Shown in pieces: positions 1 to 9,500 of a DNA stretch of 64,000 bases. A program made the position numbers and the translations under genes. Origin of the DNA: Hyphomicrobiales bacterium (GTDB lineage Bacteria; Pseudomonadota; Alphaproteobacteria; Rhizobiales; Rhizobiaceae); assembly GCA_900473205.1 (NCBI GenBank), contig UCLB01000018.1, forward strand, positions 48,584 through 112,583, given 5' to 3'. The stretch's first letter is position 1. Each line of letters starts with the position of its first letter. A model generated the notes under the pieces. That model was given only the letters and a program-made list of their open reading frames with translations. It was not told the origin of the DNA and did no database searches.

Positions 1-71
1 GGGGTAAGCCACACCCACCACCATCAATGACCGACAGTCGGTCGACAATAATACGCATACCGGAAAGCGCC

Positions 72-1004
72 ATGCCCCCAGCCACCGACACCACCCCTCG
101 CCTGCGTGACTGGCTGATTTTCCTCGCCGTACCCTTCTTCTTTTCGAGCAACGTCATTTTCGGTCGCGGCGTCATTGGCGAAGTCTCGCCATTCGTCACC
201 GCATTTCTGCGCTGGTCCTTTTCGGTGGTGTTCGTGGCACCCTTCATCATCCATGATTGGCGAGCCTGCCTGCGCTTCATCCAAACGAAAACGGCGCTTT
301 GGCTGATCCTCGGCTTTCTCGGCATGGGCATCTGCGGCGGCGTGGTTTATTGGGGGCTCACCATGACCTCGGCGGCCAATGGCACGCTGATCTACACAAC
401 ATCGTCTCTCTTCATCATCCTGCTTCAGCGGATACTCTACGGCCGCGCAATCCGGCGGCTGGAAGTGGTGGGCATGGTCATCGCCTTTGCGGGCGTGGTG
501 GCAATCGTGCTGAAGGGCGATGTGACCCAGCTAATGCGGCTCGATTTCAATCTCGGCGATCTCGCCATCCTCGTCGCATCGATCTCCTTTGCGATCTACT
601 CGCTGCTGCTGCGAGACCCAGCCGCCAGAGACATGGCGTCGCTCAGCCTGTTTGCCGTCGTCGCACTGTCAGGCGCGCTGGTGCTGCTGCCACCGGCTGC
701 TATCGAGCTTGCCCATGGCGGCATGTTGCCTTCATCAGTCGTGGCATGGGCAAAGATCGGCGGGATCATTCTTTTCGCTTCGATCACCGCCTTTTACTGC
801 TTCACTCACACGGTGCGCGTCTTTGGCCCGGCCACCGCAGGCATCACGCTTTACATGATGCCACCGGTATCGATCGTCATGGCCGTGGTGTTTTTGGGAG
901 AGCGTTTCGAGCATTATCATGCGCTCGGAATTGTCCTGGTCACCGGCGGCGTGGTGCTGGCCACGGCACCCTTTGGCAAGCTGAAGTCACAAAATCGCGC
1001 TTGA
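72..1004 (+). CDS. DMT-family (EamA) transporter
   Basis: Inner-membrane transporter of 310 residues; the substrate cannot be told from sequence. The protein is almost wholly hydrophobic, with about ten membrane segments in two EamA repeats (roughly residues 12-145 and 160-300), as in drug/metabolite exporters. An in-frame ATG at 27 exists, but it adds a polar 15-residue leader; I chose ATG 72 because family members begin just before the first helix. It is followed by hspQ on the same strand after about 60 bp and probably has its own promoter outside the window. A second, distant paralogue starts at 5106. Confidence 0.85.
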   Translation: MPPATDTTPRLRDWLIFLAVPFFFSSNVIFGRGVIGEVSPFVTAFLRWSFSVVFVAPFIIHDWRACLRFIQTKTALWLILGFLGMGICGGVVYWGLTMTSAANGTLIYTTSSLFIILLQRILYGRAIRRLEVVGMVIAFAGVVAIVLKGDVTQLMRLDFNLGDLAILVASISFAIYSLLLRDPAARDMASLSLFAVVALSGALVLLPPAAIELAHGGMLPSSVVAWAKIGGIILFASITAFYCFTHTVRVFGPATAGITLYMMPPVSIVMAVVFLGERFEHYHALGIVLVTGGVVLATAPFGKLKSQNRA

Positions 1005-1068
1005 CCACTAAATATCTTGATATTTTTCATCCGGACCCCAAATTGTATGGGGAAAGGATGTGCATGCC

Positions 1069-1398
1069 ATGAAACAAAGAGACGCAAAATTTACGATTGG
1101 CGAGGTTGTTCGCCACAAGGTGTTTCCGTTCCGCGGCGTGGTATTCGACGTAGACCCGGAATATGCCAATACCGAAGAATGGTGGAACGCAATTCCTGCG
1201 GAAATCCGTCCGGATCGCGACCAGCCATTTTACCATCTGTTGGCGGAAAACGATGAAACCGAATATGTCGCCTATGTCTCGGAACAGAACCTGATCCATG
1301 ACGAGAGCGACCAGCCGTTGCGCAATCCGAATATTACCCGAATATTCGACACCACGCCAACCGGTGAGCTACGCGCGAAAGCGGCCATGACGCACTGA
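1069..1398 (+). CDS. hspQ: heat shock protein HspQ (YccV family)
   Basis: Small cytoplasmic protein of 109 residues matching the HspQ/YccV family (hemimethylated-DNA-binding-like fold). Family members act in protein quality control, as a specificity factor for Lon protease, and affect DnaA levels. The characteristic stretch is visible: FxIGxxVxHK near the start, FRGVVFDVDPEY, WW, then P-x-Y-H-L and YVSEQNL. A GTG at 1060 is also in frame, but the purine-rich run GGGGAAAGG at 1049-1057 suits ATG 1069 and is too close to 1060. A strong bidirectional hairpin follows the stop codon. Confidence 0.9.
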   Translation: MKQRDAKFTIGEVVRHKVFPFRGVVFDVDPEYANTEEWWNAIPAEIRPDRDQPFYHLLAENDETEYVAYVSEQNLIHDESDQPLRNPNITRIFDTTPTGELRAKAAMTH

Positions 1399-1423
1399 TC
1401 CCCCAAACAGAGCGTCACCCAAC

Positions 1424-1456
1424 AAAAAACCGGCCTGATGACAGGCCGGTTTTTTT
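1424..1456. terminator. bidirectional rho-independent terminator
   Basis: An 8-bp GC-rich stem (CCGGCCTG at 1430-1437, CAGGCCGG at 1442-1449) with a 4-nt loop is flanked by A6 on the left and T7 on the right. It therefore ends transcripts of hspQ on the plus strand and of the ialB-like gene on the minus strand. Confidence 0.88.
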
Positions 1457-1475
1457 AATGTCGTGAATAACGATC

Positions 1476-2132
1476 TTAGTTTGCAGGCTTGGTCTTTGCA
1501 GCGTCCTGAGCAGCTTCCAGCTTCTTGCGAGCTTCTTCTGCCTTCTTCTGCATGCCTTCCTGCAGCGAACGCTGGCTTTCAGCGAGCTGGGACTGCGTGA
1601 TTGGCTGGCCGTCATAAGCGCCCGTGAAGCCGCTGAGAGCGATCTTGATCGGGTTTGGCGCGCGGCGGAAGTTGATGGAGGTGAACACGATTTCCGTGCC
1701 CTTCTTCATGCTGGCAATCATCGCGTCCGTCAGTGGCACTTCGGCTGTGCACTTGTCTGGAAGGCAGACGGCGTAGTCAAGCTTCTGGCCCTTGGCACCA
1801 TCGATCTGCATCATGACGCCCGGAGGCAGCAGGCGTGCGGTTGGAACCGAAACCTGAAGAAGCTTGCGGTTGACCTTGCCTTCAACGCTGATGAGGCCAA
1901 CAGCCGTGATCATCTGGCCGTTCTGGGCGAGAACAACGTTCTGCACGACGCAAACATCATTGTCTTCCTGCTTGCTGCATGTCTTGAACCAACCGAGTGG
2001 AGGTGCACCAGCACCACCGGCGGCAGGAGCAGCCTGCTGAGCCTGCGACACGGCAGGTGCAGACACGGCACCCAGGGAAGCAACGACAGCAGCAAGAGCT
2101 GCGCGGGTGAATGTGTTTGCGTTTTGCATCAT
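1476..2132 (-). CDS. invasion-associated locus B (IalB) family protein
   Basis: Secreted or periplasmic protein of 218 residues. It has an N-terminal signal peptide (hydrophobic core about residues 10-28, Ala-X-Ala type cleavage near residue 30), an IalB domain with four cysteines (CSKQEDNDVC, CLPDKC) able to form disulfides, and a charged Ala/Lys/Glu-rich tail from about residue 178 predicted to be helical or coiled coil. IalB was named for Bartonella erythrocyte invasion, but homologues are general in Rhizobiales and their role here is unknown. A GGAG motif lies about 11 nt before the start. The gene is monocistronic and ends at the shared terminator. Confidence 0.82.
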   Translation of the reverse strand: MMQNANTFTRAALAAVVASLGAVSAPAVSQAQQAAPAAGGAGAPPLGWFKTCSKQEDNDVCVVQNVVLAQNGQMITAVGLISVEGKVNRKLLQVSVPTARLLPPGVMMQIDGAKGQKLDYAVCLPDKCTAEVPLTDAMIASMKKGTEIVFTSINFRRAPNPIKIALSGFTGAYDGQPITQSQLAESQRSLQEGMQKKAEEARKKLEAAQDAAKTKPAN

Positions 2133-2455
2133 AAGAGTTCCGTCTCCTAAAATTTTTATGCGAAGCAGAACGGATCGAACTGCTCAACATCACCGGTATC
2201 CGTCTGCCCGTTCCACTGTCGTTTAAATGAGGCAAATGCGTGACCCGACTGTTTCGGCAACCCTGTTACATCCCGTTGGGCGCGATATCCAGCACTTCTT
2301 TGAACTTTTCTTGAGCGCCGACAGATTTTCTCTCGTCGGATGTCTGCCATAGTTGGGTGTGATACATTCCCGTGGGAATCAATACAAGACGAGCGGCGTT
2401 TGCCTCACGTAGCAATCCCGTGATTAAACAGCCCGAATGCGACAGGACAACTAAC
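2133..2455. other. divergent intergenic region, no gene seen
   Basis: These 323 bp lie between the divergently transcribed ialB-like gene and the solute-binding protein gene and should hold both promoters. Short open frames here have no protein-like composition. I see no convincing operator, riboswitch or terminator. Confidence 0.5.
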
Positions 2456-4282
2456 ATGCGAAGCCTTTTGGCGTTCATCCCCGCCCTTCTTTTTTCCGGT
2501 CTGGCGTTGGCGGAACCCCTCCATGGAATTTCGATGCATGGGACTGTTGCCCTGCCCGCAGACTACAAGAATTTCCCCTATGTGAACCCTGATGTCAAAA
2601 AAGGCGGACGCATTTCCTATGGCGTCGTCGGCACCTTCGACAGCCTCAATCCCTTTGTTCTGAAGGGCATGCGCACCACCGCCCGTGGCGTGTGGGATCC
2701 GGAATTCGGCAATCTTCTCTATGAACCATTGATGCAGCGCTCCGGCGATGAACCCTTCTCGCTTTACGGCCTGCTGGCTGAAACCGCTGAATGGGACGAC
2801 GACCGCACCTACATCCAGTTCAACATCAACCCGAAAGCAAAATGGCAGGATGGGCAGCCGGTCACGCCAGATGATGTGATCTTCACGTTCAATCTCTTGA
2901 AGGAAAAAGGCCGTCCGCCCTTCAACAGCCGCCTGAATGGCGTGGCGAAGATGGAGAAGGTTGGTGAACATGGCGTTCGCTTCACCTTCAACGAGAATGC
3001 GAATCGCGAAACGCCGCTCATCCTCGCCTCTTCGACGCCGATTCTGCCCAAGCACGCAATCGATCAGGCCACGTTTGAACAAAGCGGCCTTGGCCCGGTT
3101 GTTGGCTCCGGCCCTTACCGAATCAAATCCTTGCGACCCGGAGAGCGGATTGTGTGGGAACGCGATCCGAATTACTGGGGCAAGGATGTTCCCGCCAAAG
3201 TCGGCTTCGATAATTACGACGAAATCAGCATCATCTATTTCCTTCAGGTCACGACCATGTTTGAGGCCTTCAAGAAGGGCGATGTCGACATTTACCCGGA
3301 AGGTGATGCCATCAACGGCACGTCGGATACGTCCCATTGGGGGCAGGCCTATAACTTCCCCGCCGTTCATCGCGGTGAAATCGCCCGCGACGTTTTCGAA
3401 TCCCGTCTGCCCTCAGGCATGTTTGGCCTCGTATTCAACACCAGACGTGCCATGTTTGCGGATGAGAAAGTGCGCGAAGGCCTGTCTTTCGCGCTCGATT
3501 TCGAATGGATGAACCGCAACATTCTGGGCGGTGCTTTCAAGCGCACGCAAAGCTACTGGCAGAACTCCGCACTGGGTGCCTTCGGCAATGCCGCCGATGC
3601 GCGCGAACTGGCGCTTTTGGGTGATGCTGCCAAGAAGCTGCCACCGGCACTTCTGGCTGGCACCTATGCCATGCCTGTCACCGATGGTTCGGGCGCAGAC
3701 CGCAAGGTGCTGAAGCTTGCCGTCGATAGGCTGAAGGAAGCTGGTTACACGATCAAGAAGGGCAAGATGTCGGACGCCAATGGCCGGGGGCTGACCTTCG
3801 AGATCATGACGCAGAACCCGGCGCAGGAGCGGATTGCGCTTGCCTATCAACGCTCGCTGAAACTGATCGGCGTGGATATGGCCATTCGCTCCGTCGATGA
3901 CGGGCAATATCAAGCCCGCTCCAACAGCTTCGACTATGACATGATCATCCGCTCGCTGCCCTCTTCGCTTTCGCCAGGTGCGGAACAGCTCAACCGCTGG
4001 GGCTCGGATTCGCGCGATGCCAATGGCAGCTTCAACTATGCGGGCGTGGCCGATCCTGATGTGGACCGCATGCTGGAAGCGCTGTTGCAGGCGCGCTCCA
4101 CGGAAGATTTTCAAGCGGCGGTGCGTGCCTATGACCGACTGCTGACTGGCGGGCATTACATCATTCCGCTTTACTACATCGGCGCGCAGTGGGTGGCCCG
4201 CTGGAAATACATCGAGCGACCAGAGTCCACACCGCTTCTGGGCAACCAGAAAACGACGTGGTGGGACAAGCGCGTTCAGTAA
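2456..4282 (+). CDS. ABC transporter substrate-binding protein, family 5 (YejA-like)
   Basis: Periplasmic solute-binding protein of 608 residues for oligopeptides or a similar bulky solute. A signal peptide (MRSLLAFIPALLFSGLALA) precedes the mature N terminus. The SBP_bac_5 hallmarks follow: GTFDSLNPF, a W-x-D-G-x-P-V-T-x-x-D-V-F-x-F motif near residue 120, and a C-terminal lobe typical of the YejA/OppA group. In-frame codons continue upstream to 2372, but that leader is not signal-like; ATG 2456 has an AGGACA element before it. No permease or ATPase genes adjoin it, so the partner transporter must be encoded elsewhere. Short GC hairpins at 4318-4350 follow the stop and may end the transcript. 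Confidence 0.88.
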   Translation: MRSLLAFIPALLFSGLALAEPLHGISMHGTVALPADYKNFPYVNPDVKKGGRISYGVVGTFDSLNPFVLKGMRTTARGVWDPEFGNLLYEPLMQRSGDEPFSLYGLLAETAEWDDDRTYIQFNINPKAKWQDGQPVTPDDVIFTFNLLKEKGRPPFNSRLNGVAKMEKVGEHGVRFTFNENANRETPLILASSTPILPKHAIDQATFEQSGLGPVVGSGPYRIKSLRPGERIVWERDPNYWGKDVPAKVGFDNYDEISIIYFLQVTTMFEAFKKGDVDIYPEGDAINGTSDTSHWGQAYNFPAVHRGEIARDVFESRLPSGMFGLVFNTRRAMFADEKVREGLSFALDFEWMNRNILGGAFKRTQSYWQNSALGAFGNAADARELALLGDAAKKLPPALLAGTYAMPVTDGSGADRKVLKLAVDRLKEAGYTIKKGKMSDANGRGLTFEIMTQNPAQERIALAYQRSLKLIGVDMAIRSVDDGQYQARSNSFDYDMIIRSLPSSLSPGAEQLNRWGSDSRDANGSFNYAGVADPDVDRMLEALLQARSTEDFQAAVRAYDRLLTGGHYIIPLYYIGAQWVARWKYIERPESTPLLGNQKTTWWDKRVQ

Positions 4283-4378
4283 CCCCGCGCAACGTGGTTC
4301 TCTTTAGGTAACGCCTTGCGCAAGCGCAGTAACGCCCCTAGATGGGGCACAGATTTTCAGATCCGAAAGGGAAGCACC

Positions 4379-5050
4379 ATGCAACGCATTGTTATCGACG
4401 TCGTCTCGGACATGGTCTGCCCCTGGTGCTATCTCGGCAAGGCGCGGCTCGATCTAGCGCTGGCAGAAGTGCTGGATGAGGTCAGCGTGGACGTGAACTG
4501 GCGTCCCTACCGCCTGAACCCGGATTACCCGCCTGAGGGTGTGGACCAGAAGGCCGAGCTGGAAAAAAAGCTGGGCGGCAAGGATAAGGTCGAGCAGGCA
4601 CATGAGATGCTGACTCAACTCGGCAAGGAAGTTGGCATCAACTTCGATTTTGACGCTATCAAGGTTGGCCCGAATACGCTGGATGCCCACCGCCTGTCGC
4701 TCTGGGCGCATGCAGAGGGACGCGAGTTTCAGGACAAGGTCGTGACAGAACTCTTCCGCGCCAATTTCGAGGAAGGCCTCAACATTGGCGACCACAAGGT
4801 TCTGGCAGATATCGGCGAGAAGGCTGGTATGAACCGCGAGGTCGTTGAGAAGCTACTGGCATCCGACGCCGACAAGGATACCGTCATTGCCGAAATCGAT
4901 GCCGCTCAGCAGATGGGCGTTGCGGGCGTACCCTTCTTCATCCTCGACCAGAAATACGCCGTCAGCGGTGCGCAAAGCAAGGAAGTGCTGATTAATGCAC
5001 TGCGGGATATTGCCAGAATGAAGCTGGAAGAGCATAGGGCAATGAACTGA
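4379..5050 (+). CDS. DsbA-family (FrnE-like) thiol oxidoreductase
   Basis: Protein of 223 residues with a thioredoxin-like/DsbA fold. The redox motif C14-P-W-C17 sits in SDMVCPWCYLGK, and the cis-proline loop appears as GVAGVPFFI near residue 185. There is no signal peptide, so it is probably cytoplasmic, like the FrnE and polyketide-isomerase branch. The specific substrate is unknown. ATG 4379 is preceded by AAGGGAAG; the longer frame from 4316 lies in the hairpin-rich spacer and is rejected. It precedes the EamA transporter by 55 bp on the same strand. Confidence 0.87.
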   Translation: MQRIVIDVVSDMVCPWCYLGKARLDLALAEVLDEVSVDVNWRPYRLNPDYPPEGVDQKAELEKKLGGKDKVEQAHEMLTQLGKEVGINFDFDAIKVGPNTLDAHRLSLWAHAEGREFQDKVVTELFRANFEEGLNIGDHKVLADIGEKAGMNREVVEKLLASDADKDTVIAEIDAAQQMGVAGVPFFILDQKYAVSGAQSKEVLINALRDIARMKLEEHRAMN

Positions 5051-5105
5051 TCGTCAGCGCCTCCCCGCTGTCGATTTCCGGCCCCTAATATTTCCAGGTG
5101 TTTCC

Positions 5106-6035
5106 GTGTCCGATAGCACGTTGAAGGGCATTCTGCTCGCATTCGCGGCCTTTGCGGCCTACGCGTGGAGCGATGCGAGCGTGAAGCTCATCGAAGGGCA
5201 ATTGTCGCCCTTCCAGTCCGCATTTTTCGGCGCACTTTTCGGCCTCTGCGCCCTGCCCTTCATTCGCAAGCGCAATGACGACTGGCGCGATATTGTCCGC
5301 ACCACAAATCGCCCGCTGTGGATTTTGCGTTTCGTCTCGTCCGGCCTCGGCGCAATTACCTCTGTGACCGCCTTCACCTATCTGTCGATGGCGGAAGCTT
5401 TCGCGCTGATCTTTCTGCTGCCCGCATTCGTCACGATCATGTCGGTTCTGTTCCTGAAGGAACAGGTCGGCATCAAGCGCTGGTCAGCGGTCATCATCGG
5501 CTTTGCGGGTGTTCTGGTGATTTTGCGACCCGGTTTCCGCGAGCTGTCGACCGGACATTTCGCGGCCATCGTCGCGGGTCTCTGCGGCGCGATTTCCATC
5601 GTCATCTTCCGCGCCATGGGGCCGTCTGAAAAGAACATCTCGCTCTATGGTGCCGGGTTGCTGGGAACGCTCACCATATGCGGCATTGCCATGGCAAAGT
5701 CTTTCACGCCGCCGAACCTGGAACAATGGATGTTCCTCGCCGGTTACGGATTGCTGGGTGCGCTCGCCAATGTGCTGGTGATGTATGCGGCCAAATATGC
5801 GCCCGCGGCCGTCATTGGGCCAACGCAATATAGCCAGATGCTATGGGCCATTCTGTTCGGCTATCTGATTTTCGGAGATCACATCGATGGCTGGATGTTC
5901 GTTGGCATCGCGCTCATCATCGGCTCGGGGCTGATCACTCTCATCCGTGAGCGGCAGAGGCAAGTTGCGCTTCCAACATCTGTCGCGGCGGCAGACCAGA
6001 ATGTCGCCGTCGCAATTACGCCTGAGGACGAATGA
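5106..6035 (+). CDS. DMT-family (EamA) transporter
   Basis: Ten-segment inner-membrane transporter of 309 residues with two EamA repeats (about 5-140 and 150-285); likely an exporter of a small metabolite, substrate unknown. I use GTG 5106 as the start, six bases after AGGTG and directly ahead of the first helix. The C-terminal 25 residues are polar and probably cytoplasmic. It is probably cotranscribed with the DsbA-like gene upstream. A weak hairpin (6041-6065) lies just after the stop. Confidence 0.85.
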   Translation: MSDSTLKGILLAFAAFAAYAWSDASVKLIEGQLSPFQSAFFGALFGLCALPFIRKRNDDWRDIVRTTNRPLWILRFVSSGLGAITSVTAFTYLSMAEAFALIFLLPAFVTIMSVLFLKEQVGIKRWSAVIIGFAGVLVILRPGFRELSTGHFAAIVAGLCGAISIVIFRAMGPSEKNISLYGAGLLGTLTICGIAMAKSFTPPNLEQWMFLAGYGLLGALANVLVMYAAKYAPAAVIGPTQYSQMLWAILFGYLIFGDHIDGWMFVGIALIIGSGLITLIRERQRQVALPTSVAAADQNVAVAITPEDE

Positions 6036-6096
6036 AAAAGCGCTCCCACATCTCAGTGGGAACGCCTGAATACCTATAGCTCGTCGACGTTATTAC

Positions 6097-6444
6097 CTAC
6101 CTGTAGCAGACCTGGACCTCATATCTTTGTCCAACGCTATTATGACGCCATTCATAGTGGCAGCGGTGATAGGCCGGTTGGTAATAGACAGGCGCGGGTT
6201 CGTAATAGACGGGAGGACCATAGGCCGGTGCGCCGTAGTAAGGACCGCCTAGGGCGCCCGCGATGAGAGCGCCTCCAAGAAGGCCGCCCGCGATACCTCC
6301 GGCTATTCCACCTCCATGATGGTAATATCCGCCTCCGTTATGATAATAAACGCGTGCTTCTGCCTGGCTGGCGGTGGCAATTGTGGTGCCCGCAATTGTC
6401 AAGGCAACCAGACCAGCTGTGACAAATCTGTTCATCGTCAGCAT
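6097..6444 (-). CDS. small secreted Gly/Tyr/Pro-rich protein
   Basis: Protein of 115 residues with a clear signal peptide (hydrophobic residues 7-25, ending SQAEA). Next come a His/Gly/Tyr-rich segment, a glycine-zipper-like stretch (GGIAGGIAGGLLGGALIAG) able to insert in or pack against membranes, and a Pro/Tyr-rich segment. The C terminus holds two cysteines and resembles small surface proteins common in Rhizobiales. ATG 6444 is chosen because AAGGAG lies 7 nt upstream. Function unknown; possibly envelope-associated. Confidence 0.72.
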   Translation of the reverse strand: MLTMNRFVTAGLVALTIAGTTIATASQAEARVYYHNGGGYYHHGGGIAGGIAGGLLGGALIAGALGGPYYGAPAYGPPVYYEPAPVYYQPAYHRCHYEWRHNSVGQRYEVQVCYR

Positions 6445-6571
6445 AGTCTTGCTCCTTAAAGGGTGGCGGCGTGGCGCAATGCCCGCCGACACGTTTGAGA
6501 CTATGCTTTAAACGTCTACCGCATCATGTCCGTTTCATTAATTCGCGGTAACATTTGGACCGACCAACGGT

Positions 6572-9500
6572 TTATGATTTCGCAAGCTCCGCAAGCTGCG
6601 TCATCACCATTGCCGCACCCGCCAGACGCTTCTCCGGCGTCGGCAGATCACGAGTCAGGAACACGCTGTGATCTGGCCTGATCTTGGCCATGGAGCCTTG
6701 CTTGCCGATATAGCCCACAAGTGCTGCCGGGTTCGGAAACTCCTTGTTGCGGAACTGGACGACGACGCCCTTCGGACCGGCATCCAGCTTCTCGACATTG
6801 GCCGTGCGGCACAGCGACTTGACGTAGACGATCTTGAGCAGGTGCTGCACTTCCTTCGGCAGCGGGCCGAAGCGGTCGATCATCTCGGCGCCGAAGCCAT
6901 CGATTTCGCCGAGATCGGTCAACTCGCCAAGGCGACGATAGAGACCCATGCGCAGGTGCAGGTCCGGCACGTAAGCTTCGGGGATCATGACCGAGGTGCC
7001 GACGGAAATCTGCGGCGACCAGCCGCTGTCGATGACCTCGTCCTCACCCTTCACTTCGGCCACGGCCTCTTCCAGCATCTGCTGGTAAAGCTCGAAACCG
7101 ACTTCCTTGATGTGGCCGGACTGTTCTTCACCGAGCAGATTGCCCGCGCCGCGAATATCGAGATCGTGGCTGGCAAGCTGGAAGCCTGCGCCGAGTGTAT
7201 CAAGCGATTGCAGAACCTTCAGGCGGCGCTCCGCCATTGTCGTCAGCACCTTGTTGACCGGCAGCGTGAACAGCGCGAAGGCGCGAACCTTGGAGCGACC
7301 GACGCGGCCACGAAGCTGGTAGAGCTGCGCCAGGCCGAACATATCCGCACGGTGCACAATCAGCGTGTTGGCTGTGGGCACATCAAGCCCGGATTCAACG
7401 ATGGTGGTGGACAGCAGCACATCATATTTGCCGTCATAAAAGGCGTTCATGATGTCTTCCAGCTCACCCGCCGCCATCTGGCCGTGGGCCACGGCGACCT
7501 TCAGCTCCGGTACGTCAGACTGCAGGAAGGCGTGAATGTCAGCGAGATCGGCAAGACGCGGGCAGACATAGAAGCTCTGGCCGCCGCGATAATGCTCACG
7601 CATCAACGTTTCGCGAATAACCAGCGCATCGAACGGCGAAATGAAGGTGCGCACCGCCATGCGGTCCACCGGTGGCGTGGTGATCAGCGACAGTTCGCGA
7701 ACGCCCGTCATGGCAAGCTGCAACGTGCGCGGAATGGGCGTGGCCGAGAGCGTCAGCACATGCACATCGCTCTTCAGTTCCTTCAGGCGTTCCTTATGCT
7801 TCACGCCGAAGTGCTGCTCCTCATCGATGATGAGAAGACCGAGATTGGCGAAATTGATACCAGCGCCCAGCAGCGCATGGGTGCCGACGACGATATCGGT
7901 CTTGCCCTCGGCCACTTCCTTTTTCGTCAGCGCCAGTTCCTTCGTGCCAACGAGGCGCGAGGCCTGCTGAACGCGGATCGGCAGACCACGGAAGCGTTCG
8001 GAGAAGGTGCGGAAATGCTGACGCGCCAAGAGCGTCGTCGGCACGACGACAGCCACCTGCACACCATTCATGGCGGCAAGGAAGGCAGCGCGCAGCGCAA
8101 CTTCCGTCTTGCCAAAGCCAACGTCACCGCAGATCAGGCGATCCATCGGGCGACCGGCACCCAAATCTTCGCGAACGGATTCGATGGCATTGAGCTGGTC
8201 TTCCGTCTCGTCATAGGGGAAACGGGCAGCAAATTCATCGTAGAGGCCATCGGGCGCAATCAGCGCCGGGGCGTGGCGCACCATGCGCGCGGCGGCGATG
8301 CGGATGAGATCGCCTGCCATATCCAGCAGGCGCTTCTTGAGCTTGGCCTTGCGCATCTGCCATGCGCCACCACCCAGCTTATCGAGATTGGCTTCCGCCG
8401 CATCCGAGCCGTAGCGCGACAGGAGATCGATGTTTTCGACCGGCAGGAACAGTTTGGCCTCATCGGCATAATGTAGCTCGAGACAATCGCGCGGCGCCCC
8501 CGCCGCCTCGATGGTGCGCAGACCGACGAAGCGACCGATACCGTGTTCAGCATGGACGACGAGCGAACCCTCGTCCAGACCGGCGACTTCAGAGATGAAG
8601 TCCGCACCGCGCTTGCGGCGCTTGGAGCGGCGCACCATACGGTCGCCGAGAATATCCTGCTCGCCAATAACAGCGAGGTTGCCGGTTTCAAAACCCGCTT
8701 CGAGGCTGAGAACCGCAGCAGCGGCCTCGCCCTTGCTGAGCTTTTCAACCTCTTTGAACGACTGGATGGTCTTGATATTCTCAAGCCCATGCTCGTTCAG
8801 CACCTGCAACAGCCGGTCGAGCGAACCCTCCGACCAGCCTGTTATCAGCACCTTCCAGCCCTTGGAGCGGCGCTCGGCAATGTGCTTGACGGCGAGCGTA
8901 AACACGTTGACGCGCTCTTCGCTCTCGCTTTCCGTCTGTGACTTTGCCCAACGCGGACCGACATGAGCATCCAGCGTGGCGACCGGCTTATCCTTGGAAT
9001 CCTGCTCGTTGAACGGCGTCAGGCGCACGGCGTTGACGGCGTCCAGCGTCTCGGCAAAGCTCTTGCCACCGAGGTAAATCTGGCTGGGTGACACGGGCTT
9101 GTAGGGCGCACCCTGCGTTGCGCCCTTCGTCTGGCCGGATTGCTGCCGTGCCTCGAAATAATCATGCACCAGCTTGGACCGCTCGACGGCGGCTTCCCGC
9201 GCGGTATGGTCCGTGACGATGCGGAAGCCCTTGAGATAATCGAAAGCTGTTTCCAGATGCTCGTAAAAAAGCGGCAACCAGTGTTCCATGCCTGCGTAAC
9301 GGCGGCCCTCGGACACGGCTTGATAAAGCGCGTCATCTCGCGTCGCGGCACCAAACAGCGATAGGTAATTCTTGCGGAAACGGCTGATCGTATCCGGCGT
9401 CAACGTCACCTCGCTCATCGGGTTCAGGTCAAGCGAGCGGGCTTGCCCGATGGTGCGCTGGCTGGCGGGATCGAAGGTGCGGATGCTTTCCAGCGTATCG

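Noticed and set aside
6668-8476. 602-codon open frame antisense to mfd
   Set aside because: Shadow of the mfd coding frame; no domain pattern and no start signals.
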